Below are positions 1 through 9,191 of a stretch of 64,000 nucleotides of DNA, in pieces. The stretch is from the NCBI GenBank assembly GCA_913063405.1, contig CAJXZB010000004.1, positions 62,001-126,000 on the forward strand, in the 5' to 3' direction. A model generated the notes under the pieces. It had not been told where the DNA came from, searched no databases, and saw nothing but the letters and a program-made list of their open reading frames with translations. The stretch's first letter is position 1. Every line of letters begins with the position of its first letter. Position numbers and translations under genes: made by a program. Origin of the DNA: an uncultured Ulvibacter sp. (lineage in GTDB: Bacteria > Bacteroidota > Bacteroidia > Flavobacteriales > Flavobacteriaceae).

Positions 1-82
1 ACACATAAAAAGTTTCCTAAGTTTTGCAATTTTTTAACATTTGTATATTGTTTCGTACAATTATTTGCTTTTTATCACTTAA

Positions 83-116
83 TTGATAACCATTTGTCTC
101 ACAACTTGTATTTTTG
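83..116 (+). promoter_or_regulatory. Bacteroidota-type promoter of the polyprenyl synthase gene
   Basis: A TATTTTTG box at 109-116 matches the Bacteroidota -7 consensus TAnnTTTG. A TTG at 83-85 lies 23 bases upstream, at the outer limit of the usual spacing. The box ends only 15 bases before the ATG, which would leave a very short leader. Confidence 0.4.
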
Positions 117-131
117 TTGGAAATTTTTTGA

Positions 132-1106
132 ATGAATTCATTAGATGAATATCGCATAGAGCTTACCCAAAAACTGACCGAAACTATCGTGGTTAAGGAG
201 CCGGACCAATTATATGGTCCTATTTCCTATATCCTTTCTTTAGGTGGAAAGAGGCTTAGACCTATTCTCACCCTAATGACCTGTGATTTCTTTGGAACCG
301 ATTTAAAGAAAGCTATGAACGCTGCGCTTGCCGTGGAGTTGTTTCATAACTTTTCTTTGATTCATGATGATATAATGGATAACGCACCTTTAAGGAGAGG
401 GAAGGAAACAGTACATGAAAAATGGGACCTGAATACAGGGATCTTATCTGGAGATGCTATGCTGATTCTGGCATATCAATTTTTTGAAAGTTATGAGCCA
501 TTGTTGTTTCGTGATTTAGCTAAATTATTCAGCAAAACTGCCCTTCAAGTATGCGAAGGACAGCAATACGATGTAGATTTTGAAACACGTGATGATGTTA
601 CCCTTTCTGAATATATTAAAATGATCGACTATAAAACGGCTGTTTTAATAGGGGCAGCAATGAAAATGGGTGCGATTGTTGCCGAAGCTTCGGAAGAATG
701 TAGAGATAACATTTATGTTTTTGGCCGCAACCTCGGTATTGCGTTTCAGCTTCAGGATGATTATTTAGATGCCTTCGGAAACCCGGAGAATTTTGGAAAA
801 CAGACTGGAGGTGATATTCTTTCGAACAAAAAGACCTTTCTGTATTTAACTGCACTTGAAAATAGTAGCCAAGAGCAGGCTGAAGAATTGGTTCATCTTT
901 TTAGTGTTAGCCCAAAGGATCCTTCAGATAAAATAGAACGAGTTAAGCAAATTTTTGAAACTTCAGGTGCTTCCGAAGCGACAAAAGAAGAAATTACCAA
1001 GTATACTCATTTGGCAAATGATGTATTAGAAAAAATAGATATTCCAGAAGAAAAGCGAGATGCCCTTAGGTCTTTTGGAAATTCCTTAATGGCAAGAACG
1101 GTTTAA
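132..1106 (+). CDS. Polyprenyl diphosphate synthase (IspB/heptaprenyl type)
   Basis: A trans-isoprenyl diphosphate synthase that adds isopentenyl diphosphate units to an allylic primer, most likely making the side chain of menaquinone. Both aspartate-rich metal-binding motifs are seen: DDIMD at residues 79-83, followed by the RRG basic patch, and DDYLD at 209-213. The GGKRLRP motif lies at 38-44. The 324-residue length fits long-chain synthases of the IspB/HepPP type. Small residues before the first motif favour a long product, but chain length cannot be fixed from sequence alone. The ATG follows a TATTTTTG promoter box. The 3' end overlaps the convergent next gene by four bases. Confidence 0.9.
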   Translation: MNSLDEYRIELTQKLTETIVVKEPDQLYGPISYILSLGGKRLRPILTLMTCDFFGTDLKKAMNAALAVELFHNFSLIHDDIMDNAPLRRGKETVHEKWDLNTGILSGDAMLILAYQFFESYEPLLFRDLAKLFSKTALQVCEGQQYDVDFETRDDVTLSEYIKMIDYKTAVLIGAAMKMGAIVAEASEECRDNIYVFGRNLGIAFQLQDDYLDAFGNPENFGKQTGGDILSNKKTFLYLTALENSSQEQAEELVHLFSVSPKDPSDKIERVKQIFETSGASEATKEEITKYTHLANDVLEKIDIPEEKRDALRSFGNSLMARTV

Positions 1107-1627
1107 AAGTAAACCCGAACAAAAGGAACATAAGCACTAGCATAGATGCTTTTCGCATTATCGTATAAAACGTCATAGCGTATTCCAATGGTGAAATTTT
1201 GTTGTCTAAACCCTGCCCCTACAAACAAAGCAGGAAACCAGTAGTTGTTATCAATATTTGAGAATTGGTTGTCATACTTTCTGGTGACATGCAACTCTTC
1301 AAATTCGGCAGAGACTTGTAATTGTGGAATGATGTTGTAGAGTCCTAAGACACTACCGCCAACGATGGTAGATTTATAAAAGTTCTTCTGCTTGTTGTAG
1401 GTTCCTGTTAGACCAACTCCAAGAGATAGCTTTTCGTCAAAATCATAAACCACGCTTGGAGCAAGGGTGCCTCCAAAAAAGCCATCACCAAAACTAAGGC
1501 CAATACCGCCTCCAACGCGAACGTTGGACCAAAGCTCTGATTTTTGTTCTTGAGCGTTGGCACCTAAATATAGTAGGACGGCAAAAACCATTAGGCTAGA
1601 CCTTTTGTAAAACTGTGCCATTTTCAT
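1103..1627 (-). CDS. Small outer-membrane beta-barrel protein
   Basis: A 174-residue protein with an N-terminal signal peptide (positively charged start, hydrophobic stretch, cleavage near ANA-QEQ). The rest consists of alternating amphipathic strands rich in glycine and aromatics, ending in VRVYF, a C-terminal aromatic residue typical of outer-membrane barrels. Homologues beside sucA in flavobacteria are often mislabelled alpha-ketoglutarate decarboxylase because of their neighbour; nothing here resembles a decarboxylase. A second in-frame ATG at 1621 is an alternative start. It is transcribed divergently from sucA and its stop overlaps the stop of the polyprenyl synthase gene. The function is unknown. 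Confidence 0.7.
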   Translation of the reverse strand: MKMAQFYKRSSLMVFAVLLYLGANAQEQKSELWSNVRVGGGIGLSFGDGFFGGTLAPSVVYDFDEKLSLGVGLTGTYNKQKNFYKSTIVGGSVLGLYNIIPQLQVSAEFEELHVTRKYDNQFSNIDNNYWFPALFVGAGFRQQNFTIGIRYDVLYDNAKSIYASAYVPFVRVYF

Positions 1628-1694
1628 CTCCCTTTTTTAATAGTTGTGTCCTATAAATATATAAAATCGAGGAATGTAGTTTACGGATTTGTTG

Positions 1695-1702
1695 TATTTT
1701 TG
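1695..1702 (+). promoter_or_regulatory. -7 promoter box of sucA
   Basis: TATTTTTG preceded by TTG, the same 11-base string (TTGTATTTTTG) that precedes the polyprenyl synthase gene. It lies 36 bases before the sucA ATG. No TTG was found at the -33 distance. Confidence 0.4.
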
Positions 1703-1738
1703 TCTCGTTTTATAAAATAGACCACTTTTATTCCTACT

Positions 1739-4489
1739 ATGGATAAATATTCATTTCTTAACGCGGTTCATCCTGCTTATATCGCAGAACTTTACGATAC
1801 CTATTTAAAATCACCAGATACTATTGAACCGAGCTGGAGAGCTTTTTTTCAGGGGTTTGACTTCGGAATTGAAAATGGTTCTCTAGAAGCCTTAGGAATT
1901 GAACAAGACGGAGGGGTAGTTCCAGAGAATGTCATAAAGGAGTTTCAAGTAATTAAATTGATAGATGGATATCGTACTCGCGGTCATCTATTTACCAAAA
2001 CGAACCCGGTTAGAGCGAGGCGTAAATACGAGCCAACGCTTGATCTTAAAAATTTTGGACTCTCAGAAAGTGATCTAAAAACAACTTTTAAAGCAGCGGA
2101 GGTTTTGGGTATGCCAGAAACTACGCTTGAAGAAATAATACGACACCTTCAAAGCATATACTGTGATTCTATTGGGATCGAATATATGTATATTAGAAAA
2201 CCAAAAGAGATTCAATGGATTCAAAATAAGCTGAATATAAATGATAATCAGCCAAGTTTTTCGAAAACACAAAAGAAACACATCTTAAAGAAACTGAATG
2301 AAGCGGTTTCCTTTGAGACGTTTCTTCATACTAAATATGTTGGACAGAAACGTTTTTCTCTAGAAGGAGGAGAAAGCTTGATACCTGCGTTAGACACCCT
2401 TATTGAGAGCGCAGCAGAAAAAGGTGTGAAAGAGTTTGTAATGGGAATGGCTCATAGAGGTCGTTTAAGTACGCTTACTAATATCTTTGGAAAAAGTGCT
2501 AAGGATATTTTTAGTGAATTTGATGGAAAAGACTATGAGCAAGATATTTTCGATGGAGATGTAAAGTACCATTTAGGGTGGACATCAAAGCGTACCTCGA
2601 ATTCGGGGAAAGAAATCAACTTAAATATTGCTCCTAACCCTTCTCACTTAGAAACGGTGGGCGCCGTAGTTGAAGGAATTGCTAGAGCGAAACAAGATCG
2701 TCAATACAAGGAAGACTTTAGCAAGGTGCTTCCAATTGTGGTTCATGGAGATGCGGCTATCGCAGGACAAGGAATTGTATATGAAATTGTACAAATGGCA
2801 CAATTGGATGGATATAAAACAGGTGGAACTATTCATATTGTTGTGAACAATCAAATAGGTTTTACGACAAACTATTTGGATGCACGTTCTTCTACCTATT
2901 GCACCGATGTCGGAAAAGTAACGCTTTCACCAGTTTTACATGTAAATGCTGATGATGCTGAAGCTGTTGTTCATGCTATGTTATTTGCACTCGACTTTAG
3001 AATGGAGTTTGGAAGAGATGTTTTTATTGATCTACTAGGTTATAGAAAATATGGTCATAATGAAGGTGATGAACCGCGATTTACACAACCCAAATTATAC
3101 AAGGCAATTGCGAAACATGATAATCCACGTGACATTTATGCTGCAAAGTTGATAAGTCAGGGCATTATTGATGATGGATATACTACCAAGCTAGAACAGG
3201 AATATAAGGACAAGTTAGAAGAAAATCTTGAGGACTCTCGTAAAATTGCCAAAACCGAGATTACGGCAATAATGAAAGATGCTTGGCAAGGTTTTCATCA
3301 TGCCAACGAAAATAAAATGTTGGAGGAAGTTGACACTTCTTTTGATTTAAAGGAACTGACCCATGTAGCAGGGGTAATTACACAACTTCCTAAGGACAGA
3401 AAGTTTTTGCGTAAAATTTCAAAGCTAATCGATGCACGTCACACTATGTTTTTTGAAGAGAATAAACTAGATTGGGCGATGGGTGAGTTATTAGCCTACG
3501 GAAGTTTAATGAAGGAAGGATATGACGTTAGAATGAGCGGGCAGGACGTCGAGCGAGGAACATTTTCACATCGACATGCTGTTGTTAAAGTTGAAGACAG
3601 CGAAGAAGAGATTGTTTTATTGAATGATTTGAAAGGAACCGAGGCCAACTTTTATATTTATAATTCTCTTCTTTCGGAATATGGAGTTGTTGGTTTCGAC
3701 TATGGGTATGCCATGGCGAGCCCTAAGACACTTACTATTTGGGAGGCTCAGTTTGGAGACTTTAGTAATGGGGCTCAGATTATGATAGATCAATATATTT
3801 CTGCTGGAGAGGATAAATGGAAAACACAAAATGGGTTGGTAATGCTTTTACCCCATGGTTATGAAGGTCAGGGAGCAGAGCACTCATCAGCAAGGATGGA
3901 GCGCTATCTGCAATTGTGTGCCAAGGACAATATGTTTGTGGCAGATTGTACCACCCCAGCTAATATATATCATTTGTTACGCAGACAAATGAAAGTTGAT
4001 TATAGAAAGCCTTTAATTGTATTCACTCCAAAAAGTTTACTAAGACACCCACGAGCACTTTCAACTAAGGAAGAGTTTGCCAATGGAGGTTTTCAAATGG
4101 TTATTGATGATGATAAGGCAGACGTGTCGAAAATTAATACCTTAGTTTTTGTTAGCGGAAAATTTTATTACGATTTATTGGAAAGAAAGGAAGAGGATAA
4201 AAGAGATGATGTCGCTCTGGTACGCGTAGAACAACTGTTTCCGTTGCCAATTGACCAGATGATGTCATTAATTAATAAATACAAAAACGCAGCTGATGTG
4301 GTTTGGGCTCAGGAGGAGCCGAAGAATATGGGAGCATACTCCCATGTGCTGTTGCATTTTGATATGGCCAGAAACTTTAGAGTGTGTAGTCGTAGAATGT
4401 ATGCTGCACCAGCATCTGGTAGCAGTGTTCGGTCAAAGCAACGTCATGCTAAAGTTGTTGACAGTGTTTTTGACATAAAGCCTGAATAA
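1739..4489 (+). CDS. sucA: 2-oxoglutarate dehydrogenase E1 component
   Basis: Thiamine-diphosphate-dependent E1 subunit that decarboxylates 2-oxoglutarate and passes the succinyl group to the lipoyl arm of E2 in the TCA cycle. The 916-residue length is normal. The N-terminal E1 signature (FLNAVHPAYI and SWRAFFQGF) is present. GMAHRGR lies at residues 236-242, and the TPP motif runs from HGDAA (336-340) to NNQIGF near 370. SYRKYGHNEGDEP-type residues follow, and the transketolase-like C-terminal half contains LLPHGYEGQGAEHSSAR and WAQEEPKNMGAY. It is followed 55 bases later by sucB on the same strand, so the two are probably co-transcribed. No E3 gene is in the window. Confidence 0.97.
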   Translation: MDKYSFLNAVHPAYIAELYDTYLKSPDTIEPSWRAFFQGFDFGIENGSLEALGIEQDGGVVPENVIKEFQVIKLIDGYRTRGHLFTKTNPVRARRKYEPTLDLKNFGLSESDLKTTFKAAEVLGMPETTLEEIIRHLQSIYCDSIGIEYMYIRKPKEIQWIQNKLNINDNQPSFSKTQKKHILKKLNEAVSFETFLHTKYVGQKRFSLEGGESLIPALDTLIESAAEKGVKEFVMGMAHRGRLSTLTNIFGKSAKDIFSEFDGKDYEQDIFDGDVKYHLGWTSKRTSNSGKEINLNIAPNPSHLETVGAVVEGIARAKQDRQYKEDFSKVLPIVVHGDAAIAGQGIVYEIVQMAQLDGYKTGGTIHIVVNNQIGFTTNYLDARSSTYCTDVGKVTLSPVLHVNADDAEAVVHAMLFALDFRMEFGRDVFIDLLGYRKYGHNEGDEPRFTQPKLYKAIAKHDNPRDIYAAKLISQGIIDDGYTTKLEQEYKDKLEENLEDSRKIAKTEITAIMKDAWQGFHHANENKMLEEVDTSFDLKELTHVAGVITQLPKDRKFLRKISKLIDARHTMFFEENKLDWAMGELLAYGSLMKEGYDVRMSGQDVERGTFSHRHAVVKVEDSEEEIVLLNDLKGTEANFYIYNSLLSEYGVVGFDYGYAMASPKTLTIWEAQFGDFSNGAQIMIDQYISAGEDKWKTQNGLVMLLPHGYEGQGAEHSSARMERYLQLCAKDNMFVADCTTPANIYHLLRRQMKVDYRKPLIVFTPKSLLRHPRALSTKEEFANGGFQMVIDDDKADVSKINTLVFVSGKFYYDLLERKEEDKRDDVALVRVEQLFPLPIDQMMSLINKYKNAADVVWAQEEPKNMGAYSHVLLHFDMARNFRVCSRRMYAAPASGSSVRSKQRHAKVVDSVFDIKPE

Positions 4490-4544
4490 AGTAAGTAAAT
4501 AATATAATGAATTCTCCCCTTGATGGGGATATAATAGTAGTACT

Positions 4545-5753
4545 ATGGCATTAGAAATGAAAGTCCCGTCACCGGGAGAATCCATTACCGAAGTAGAAAT
4601 TGCTGAATGGCTAGTAGAAGATGGTGATTATGTTGAAAAAGATCAGGCCATTGCCGAGGTAGATAGTGACAAAGCAACTTTAGAGCTTCCGGCTGAAGCG
4701 AGTGGGATTATAACACTTAAGGCAGATGAAGGAGATGCTGTTGCTGTTGGAGCTGTGGTATGCCTTATTGATACAGATGCTCCTCGGCCGGATGGAACAA
4801 AAGCCGTGCGAAAGGAAACCGTTCAAGAAGAGGCTAAGAAAGAAATAGTTCAGGAGGCTCCTACAACCGAAAACTATGCAACGGGCACACCTTCTCCTGC
4901 TGCCAAGAAGATTTTGGATGAGAAAGGTATTAAATCATCTTCAGTAAAAGGCAGCGGTCGTGATGGTAGAATTACTAAGGGAGATGCAGTCAATGCAGTT
5001 CCTTCCATGGGAACTCCAGGAGACGGTGAGCGTGGAACAGAGCGAAAGAAATTATCTATGTTGCGACGTAAAGTTGCGGAGCGTTTGGTTTCGGCAAAAA
5101 ACGAAACAGCAATGCTTACCACTTTCAATGAAGTGGATATGGGCCCCATTTTTGCCCTTAGGAAGCAATACAAAGAGACCTTTAAGGAAAAGCACGGAGT
5201 AGGACTTGGGTTTATGTCATTTTTTACACTTGCTATTGTTAGGGCTCTTGAATTGTATCCAGATGTAAATTCGATGATCGACGGAGATTTTCAAATTAAG
5301 CATGATTTTAAAGATATTTCTATTGCCGTTTCTGGACCAAAAGGATTGATGGTCCCAGTAATTAGAAATGCCGAGAACCTAAGCTTTAGAGGAGTAGAAG
5401 CCGAAGTAAAACGACTCGCCATTCGCGCTAGAGATGGACAGATAACCGTAGATGAAATGACAGGAGGAACCTTCACAATTTCTAACGGAGGGGTATTTGG
5501 TAGTATGCTATCCACTCCAATTATTAATCCACCGCAATCGGGTATTTTAGGTATGCACAATATTGTTGAGCGACCAATAGTCAAGGATGGTGTGATTGCC
5601 ATCGCCCCAATTATGTATGTGGCATTGTCGTATGATCATAGAATAATTGATGGAAGAGAATCAGTTGGGTTCCTTGTTGCTGTTAAGGAAGCATTGGAAA
5701 ATCCTGAGGAACTTTTAATGAATAATAATGTTAAAGCTGCGCTAGAGCTTTAA
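4545..5753 (+). CDS. sucB: 2-oxoglutarate dehydrogenase E2 (dihydrolipoyllysine succinyltransferase)
   Basis: Core subunit of the 2-oxoglutarate dehydrogenase complex; it transfers the succinyl group from E1 to CoA. The domains in order are a lipoyl domain (residues 1-77) with the lipoylated lysine at 43 in DSDKATLE, a charged linker, a peripheral E3-binding domain (about 115-150, with PAAKKILDEKGI and GSGRDGRITKGD), and a catalytic chloramphenicol-acetyltransferase-like domain (about 167-402). The catalytic motif SYDHRIIDG places His365 and Asp369. The 402-residue length is typical. The start is supported by MALEMKVPSPGES, the usual N terminus of the lipoyl domain. Confidence 0.97.
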   Translation: MALEMKVPSPGESITEVEIAEWLVEDGDYVEKDQAIAEVDSDKATLELPAEASGIITLKADEGDAVAVGAVVCLIDTDAPRPDGTKAVRKETVQEEAKKEIVQEAPTTENYATGTPSPAAKKILDEKGIKSSSVKGSGRDGRITKGDAVNAVPSMGTPGDGERGTERKKLSMLRRKVAERLVSAKNETAMLTTFNEVDMGPIFALRKQYKETFKEKHGVGLGFMSFFTLAIVRALELYPDVNSMIDGDFQIKHDFKDISIAVSGPKGLMVPVIRNAENLSFRGVEAEVKRLAIRARDGQITVDEMTGGTFTISNGGVFGSMLSTPIINPPQSGILGMHNIVERPIVKDGVIAIAPIMYVALSYDHRIIDGRESVGFLVAVKEALENPEELLMNNNVKAALEL

Positions 5754-5959
5754 AATAGTTAGAATTATTGGATTTTATGTTATTTGTAATTAATAAAGAG
5801 GAATAAAATAATTAACTACGTTCAACAAGACTATTGATATTATAGAGACCACTAAAACGACTAAGAATAGTCTTCTATGATTTTTTTCCTGAACCCTTTT
5901 TTCGTGTTGCATCGTACTAACTTTCATTTGGTAAAAGTCAGAATTTTCCTTCATACTTG

Positions 5960-5981
5960 AAATACGTAGTTACACGTATTT
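5960..5981. repeat. Perfect 8-bp inverted repeat downstream of the LuxR-type regulator
   Basis: AAATACGT and ACGTATTT are separated by six bases (AGTTAC). The repeat lies 17 bases beyond the stop of the response regulator. It has no T tract on the minus strand, where a terminator for that gene would need one. It may be a weak terminator or a protein-binding dyad; the evidence does not decide. Confidence 0.35.
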
Positions 5982-5998
5982 TTCTACCAATCATGAAG

Positions 5999-6631
5999 TT
6001 AAATAAACTTGTTATGATGTTCTTTTGCCCAAATGAGCAGACTATTTGTTTTTGGTTCTAGTTTTAGTTTAGTAATAATATTACTTCGGTGTTTTTCTAC
6101 TGTACGGTAAGAAATGAATAATAGAGAGGCAATTTCTTTATTAGTCTTGTCCTTTACTATTAGTTTAAGAATTTTCTTTTCTGAAGGGGTTAAAATATTT
6201 AAGGATCCATCTTCAGGAAATTCATCTGCCAACAATTCAATAATCTTTGGGCTAAAATAATGATCTCCATTGGTCACTGTATTAATACAGTTTTCAATTT
6301 CTTCGAGAGCGAATTCTTTTAAAATATAACCGAAGATATTTAGGTCTTGCGCCTTTTCATATAGCTCTCTTTCTTTATGCAATGTGATAAGTACAATTTT
6401 TGTATCTAGGTCATTTATTTTACATTTTTTTGCTACATCTAACCCCGACATAAAAGGCATTTGGATATCCAAAACCGCAATATCTGGGCTTTCCTTCAAT
6501 ATTAGATTATATGCTTCTCTACCATCATTTCTACTTCCTATAAGGTTGTACTTCTTCTCTAATAAAAAGTCATTAAGACCTTTCAGTAAAAGAGGGTGGT
6601 CATCTGCTGTTATTATAGAATGCGTGTTCAT
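5999..6631 (-). CDS. LuxR/NarL-family response regulator
   Basis: Two-component response regulator of 210 residues. The receiver domain (about 1-125) has the acidic pair DD at 10-11, the phospho-acceptor Asp55 in VLDIQMP and the conserved Lys105. The C-terminal LuxR-type helix-turn-helix (about 145-195) contains LTPSEKKILKLI and NKEIASLLFISYRTVEKH. Its start overlaps the stop of the upstream sensor kinase gene as ATGA, so the pair is translationally coupled and very probably forms one signalling system. The stimulus and targets are not visible. Confidence 0.92.
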   Translation of the reverse strand: MNTHSIITADDHPLLLKGLNDFLLEKKYNLIGSRNDGREAYNLILKESPDIAVLDIQMPFMSGLDVAKKCKINDLDTKIVLITLHKERELYEKAQDLNIFGYILKEFALEEIENCINTVTNGDHYFSPKIIELLADEFPEDGSLNILTPSEKKILKLIVKDKTNKEIASLLFISYRTVEKHRSNIITKLKLEPKTNSLLIWAKEHHNKFI

Positions 6632-8637
6632 TGCACAGGAAATTTAAACTCTAAGGTTGTCCCATTTTCTCTTCTAGATACCACTTTCATTTGCCCGTTG
6701 AGAAACTTCGTTCGTTCCAAAAGAGTTTTAAGGCCCAAGGACTTCTTGTCCTTGTATTTTTCAGTAAAATCAAATCCAACACCATTATCCTTAATAGAAA
6801 TGGTAATATTATTTGTAAATTTTTTAACCAACACCTTACTTGCTTCCGCTTTCGCATGTTTTATGATGTTACTTAAACTTTCTTGAACTATTCGATAAAT
6901 GTTTACTTCTTCTTCTGGAGAAAATATGTTGTCAATATTATCAATTTCCGAAGAAATAAATAAGGTTGTGTTTTCATCTATTTGAGTTAGTGTGTGTTCA
7001 ATAGCTTTAGTAATTCCTAATTCTTGAAGCGCAAAAGGATGCAAGTCCCGTGATATGTTGCGAACTTCGTCTATGGTTGTATCAACCATTTTTTTTGCAT
7101 TCTCGTCTCCAGAAGCAATAAGTTTGTTTTTCAGAAGAAGTAATTGCTGTCCTACACCATCATGTAAATCCTTAGAAATACGCATACGTTCTTGCTCCTG
7201 TGACACCAATAATTTTTGACTAAACTCTTCTTGAAGGTTCTTTTTAGATTTTAAATTTTGACGATTTCTATAGAGTAGTACAATCCCAAAAATGAGCATG
7301 AAAGCCAGACTCACAAAAAACATAAGGTTCTTAAAAGTCTGGCTGTTTCTTTCTAGTAACTGAATATTACTATTTTTTTCCACCAACTCTTTTTCCTTTT
7401 CTTGTATTTCGAATTTGGTTTGATGATATGCTAACGAATTTGCATTTGCACGATTGTAAATAGAATCTCTTATGCTCGAATAGATATCCTTATTTTCAAG
7501 GCTCTTTTTGTAATTACCCATTTCTTTGTAAATTTCAGATATCATGAAATGAGCATCTAAAATTTCTTCTTCATAACCTAAATCCTTTGCGGCGGCCAAT
7601 TTATTCTTAGCATAGTTCAAGCTCTTTTCGTAATCACCGATTGCTTTAGAGTAGGTTGCTTTCGCGCCGCTATAGTTCAATTCTGCATAACGGTCTTCTG
7701 TTACTTCTTGATAACGAGGCTCTATAAGTTGAATTTCCTCTTCTGCATTTTTTATATCACCATGAATACTGTAATATTCGGCAAGTTTTGAGTGTATATA
7801 GATAAACATGTTAGGGTTAAGAGAATCGTTGTGATTTTCATCGGCTTTTTGCAAAAACTCAAGTTCCAATTTATCATTTCCAATTCTCTTATAATCTAGG
7901 GCTTGATTATAATATTCAGTCGACAGGTATTCATCTAAATTAAGCTCAATTAGTTTACTTATTAAGTCGTCACGCTCTTTTTTTGCTTTTTCGTAGAAAC
8001 CATTTTTACAAAACATCGTAATTTTACCTTGCTGCGCAAGACACATATATCTATAATTCTTAAGGCTTTCGTAAAAAGCATATGCTTTTTTAAAATCCTC
8101 ACTGGCGCCAACAACCATTCCTAAATTAGAATTAGCCTGTCCCCGAAAAAGATATGCATCAGCAGAAAACACAGAATCTTTTACAGAAAAATGGTTAAGG
8201 GCCAACGTATAGTCTTGGATTGCTGCTTTTAAGTCCAGTCTAAAGTTTGCATCACCTTTCTTTAGGTACAATTTACCTAATAGCGTACTGTCATTTATTT
8301 TGTACTTGTGTGCAAGAACACCATTTAATATGGTAATTGCCTTACCAAGACCATTATTAACTCTTGTTAGTGGTCGTTGCAGTGAAATGGCTTTTTTAGC
8401 GGCTAGATCAAAGCTGTCAAGCTTTTTTGCTAAGTCTATATATTCAAAGCTGTAATTTATAAAGGTCTCTGGATCAAATCTAAAAGTTTTGGATAGAATC
8501 GAATCTATCGACTCCAGTTTTAGCAAATCATCTGAGGTGGTATCGGCTATGTTCTTATAGTGCTGTAAGTCCTGAGCGTTCGAAAAAATCGAAACGAGAA
8601 GCAGCGGCATAACTACTATTGAGAACTTTTTTGGCAT
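6628..8637 (-). CDS. TPR-containing sensor histidine kinase (HisKA_3 type)
   Basis: Membrane sensor kinase of 669 residues. A signal peptide (MPKKFSIVVMPLLLVSIFSNAQ) precedes a long periplasmic region of tetratricopeptide-like helices, a single membrane segment near residue 440-460 (LMFFVSLAFMLIFGIVLLY), a coiled coil, and a NarL-type kinase core. The dimerisation box carries the phospho-acceptor His492 in KDLHDGVGQQ. The ATPase domain shows the N-box (QESLSNIIKHA, Asn590) and DNGVGFD from residue 617. I chose the ATG at 8637 over the longer frame from 8742 because it begins the signal peptide and avoids overlap with the upstream gene. It is coupled to the downstream LuxR-type regulator. Confidence 0.9.
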   Translation of the reverse strand: MPKKFSIVVMPLLLVSIFSNAQDLQHYKNIADTTSDDLLKLESIDSILSKTFRFDPETFINYSFEYIDLAKKLDSFDLAAKKAISLQRPLTRVNNGLGKAITILNGVLAHKYKINDSTLLGKLYLKKGDANFRLDLKAAIQDYTLALNHFSVKDSVFSADAYLFRGQANSNLGMVVGASEDFKKAYAFYESLKNYRYMCLAQQGKITMFCKNGFYEKAKKERDDLISKLIELNLDEYLSTEYYNQALDYKRIGNDKLELEFLQKADENHNDSLNPNMFIYIHSKLAEYYSIHGDIKNAEEEIQLIEPRYQEVTEDRYAELNYSGAKATYSKAIGDYEKSLNYAKNKLAAAKDLGYEEEILDAHFMISEIYKEMGNYKKSLENKDIYSSIRDSIYNRANANSLAYHQTKFEIQEKEKELVEKNSNIQLLERNSQTFKNLMFFVSLAFMLIFGIVLLYRNRQNLKSKKNLQEEFSQKLLVSQEQERMRISKDLHDGVGQQLLLLKNKLIASGDENAKKMVDTTIDEVRNISRDLHPFALQELGITKAIEHTLTQIDENTTLFISSEIDNIDNIFSPEEEVNIYRIVQESLSNIIKHAKAEASKVLVKKFTNNITISIKDNGVGFDFTEKYKDKKSLGLKTLLERTKFLNGQMKVVSRRENGTTLEFKFPVQ

Positions 8638-8707
8638 TATTAAATTTGTTAGGCGAATAATTAAAAGTAGTGAAAAAAATGATGTACAATAGCTATTTAA
8701 GAGATTT

Positions 8708-9145
8708 TTACAGAACATAGAGACAATTTCGGCCATAGTCAATTACCCCTCTTCTTTGCTTTAAAAAATCGGCGCCAATAATTCCGTGTACTTCTTTTTC
8801 TTTAACCTGAAATAATGCTTCGTTTACATGTGACAAGTCGAATAAGACAAAATCGATATTTTTAAGTTGAAAGTTACGAATAGAAAGCACATTATTTCTT
8901 GCTAGACTTGTTTCCATATTAATGGCACCTGCGCCTGCGGCGGTTATGCTACTTTTTTCACTGGTTAACTTGAAGTGAGCCGCATTTATAATACCAATAC
9001 AGCTAGTTGAAGCTCCTGTGTCTAGAATAAAATCACCAGAAACACCATTAATTTTCGCCGAAAGTTTATAATGACCCGTTGCAAGTTTTTTTAATGGAAT
9101 TCGATAAAAGCCATTTCCCTCAAGGATGCTTCTTAAATGTGTCAC
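8708..9145 (-). CDS. Retropepsin-like aspartic protease
   Basis: A single-lobe aspartyl protease, expected to act as a homodimer like retroviral proteases. The catalytic signature DTGAST lies at residues 42-47 counted from the GTG at 9145, and the C-terminal flap-to-core motif reads HGIIGADFLK followed by GVIDY. The only in-frame ATG (9193) overlaps the TatD start and would add a hydrophobic leader. A promoter-like pair inside that leader favours the GTG start, which also gives the usual short N terminus before FYRIPL. It lies 70 bases upstream of the sensor kinase gene on the same strand, so it may belong to that operon. The substrate is unknown. The start is uncertain. Confidence 0.75.
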   Translation of the reverse strand: MTHLRSILEGNGFYRIPLKKLATGHYKLSAKINGVSGDFILDTGASTSCIGIINAAHFKLTSEKSSITAAGAGAINMETSLARNNVLSIRNFQLKNIDFVLFDLSHVNEALFQVKEKEVHGIIGADFLKQRRGVIDYGRNCLYVL

Positions 9146-9156
9146 AATTTTTTTTG

Positions 9157-9189
9157 TAAAGATAGCAAACAAAATAAGTAGCTTTGCAA
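9157..9189 (-). promoter_or_regulatory. Promoter candidate of the retropepsin gene
   Basis: On the minus strand a TTG (9187-9189) is followed 22 bases later by TATCTTTA (9157-9164), close to TTG-N(17-23)-TAnnTTTG. It lies inside the N terminus of the longest frame, which supports the internal GTG start. Confidence 0.35.
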
Positions 9190-9191
9190 CC

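Noticed and set aside
4515-4529. TCCCC/GGGGA inverted repeat between sucA and sucB
   Set aside because: The stem is only five pairs with no T tract. It is too weak to call a terminator or regulatory hairpin.
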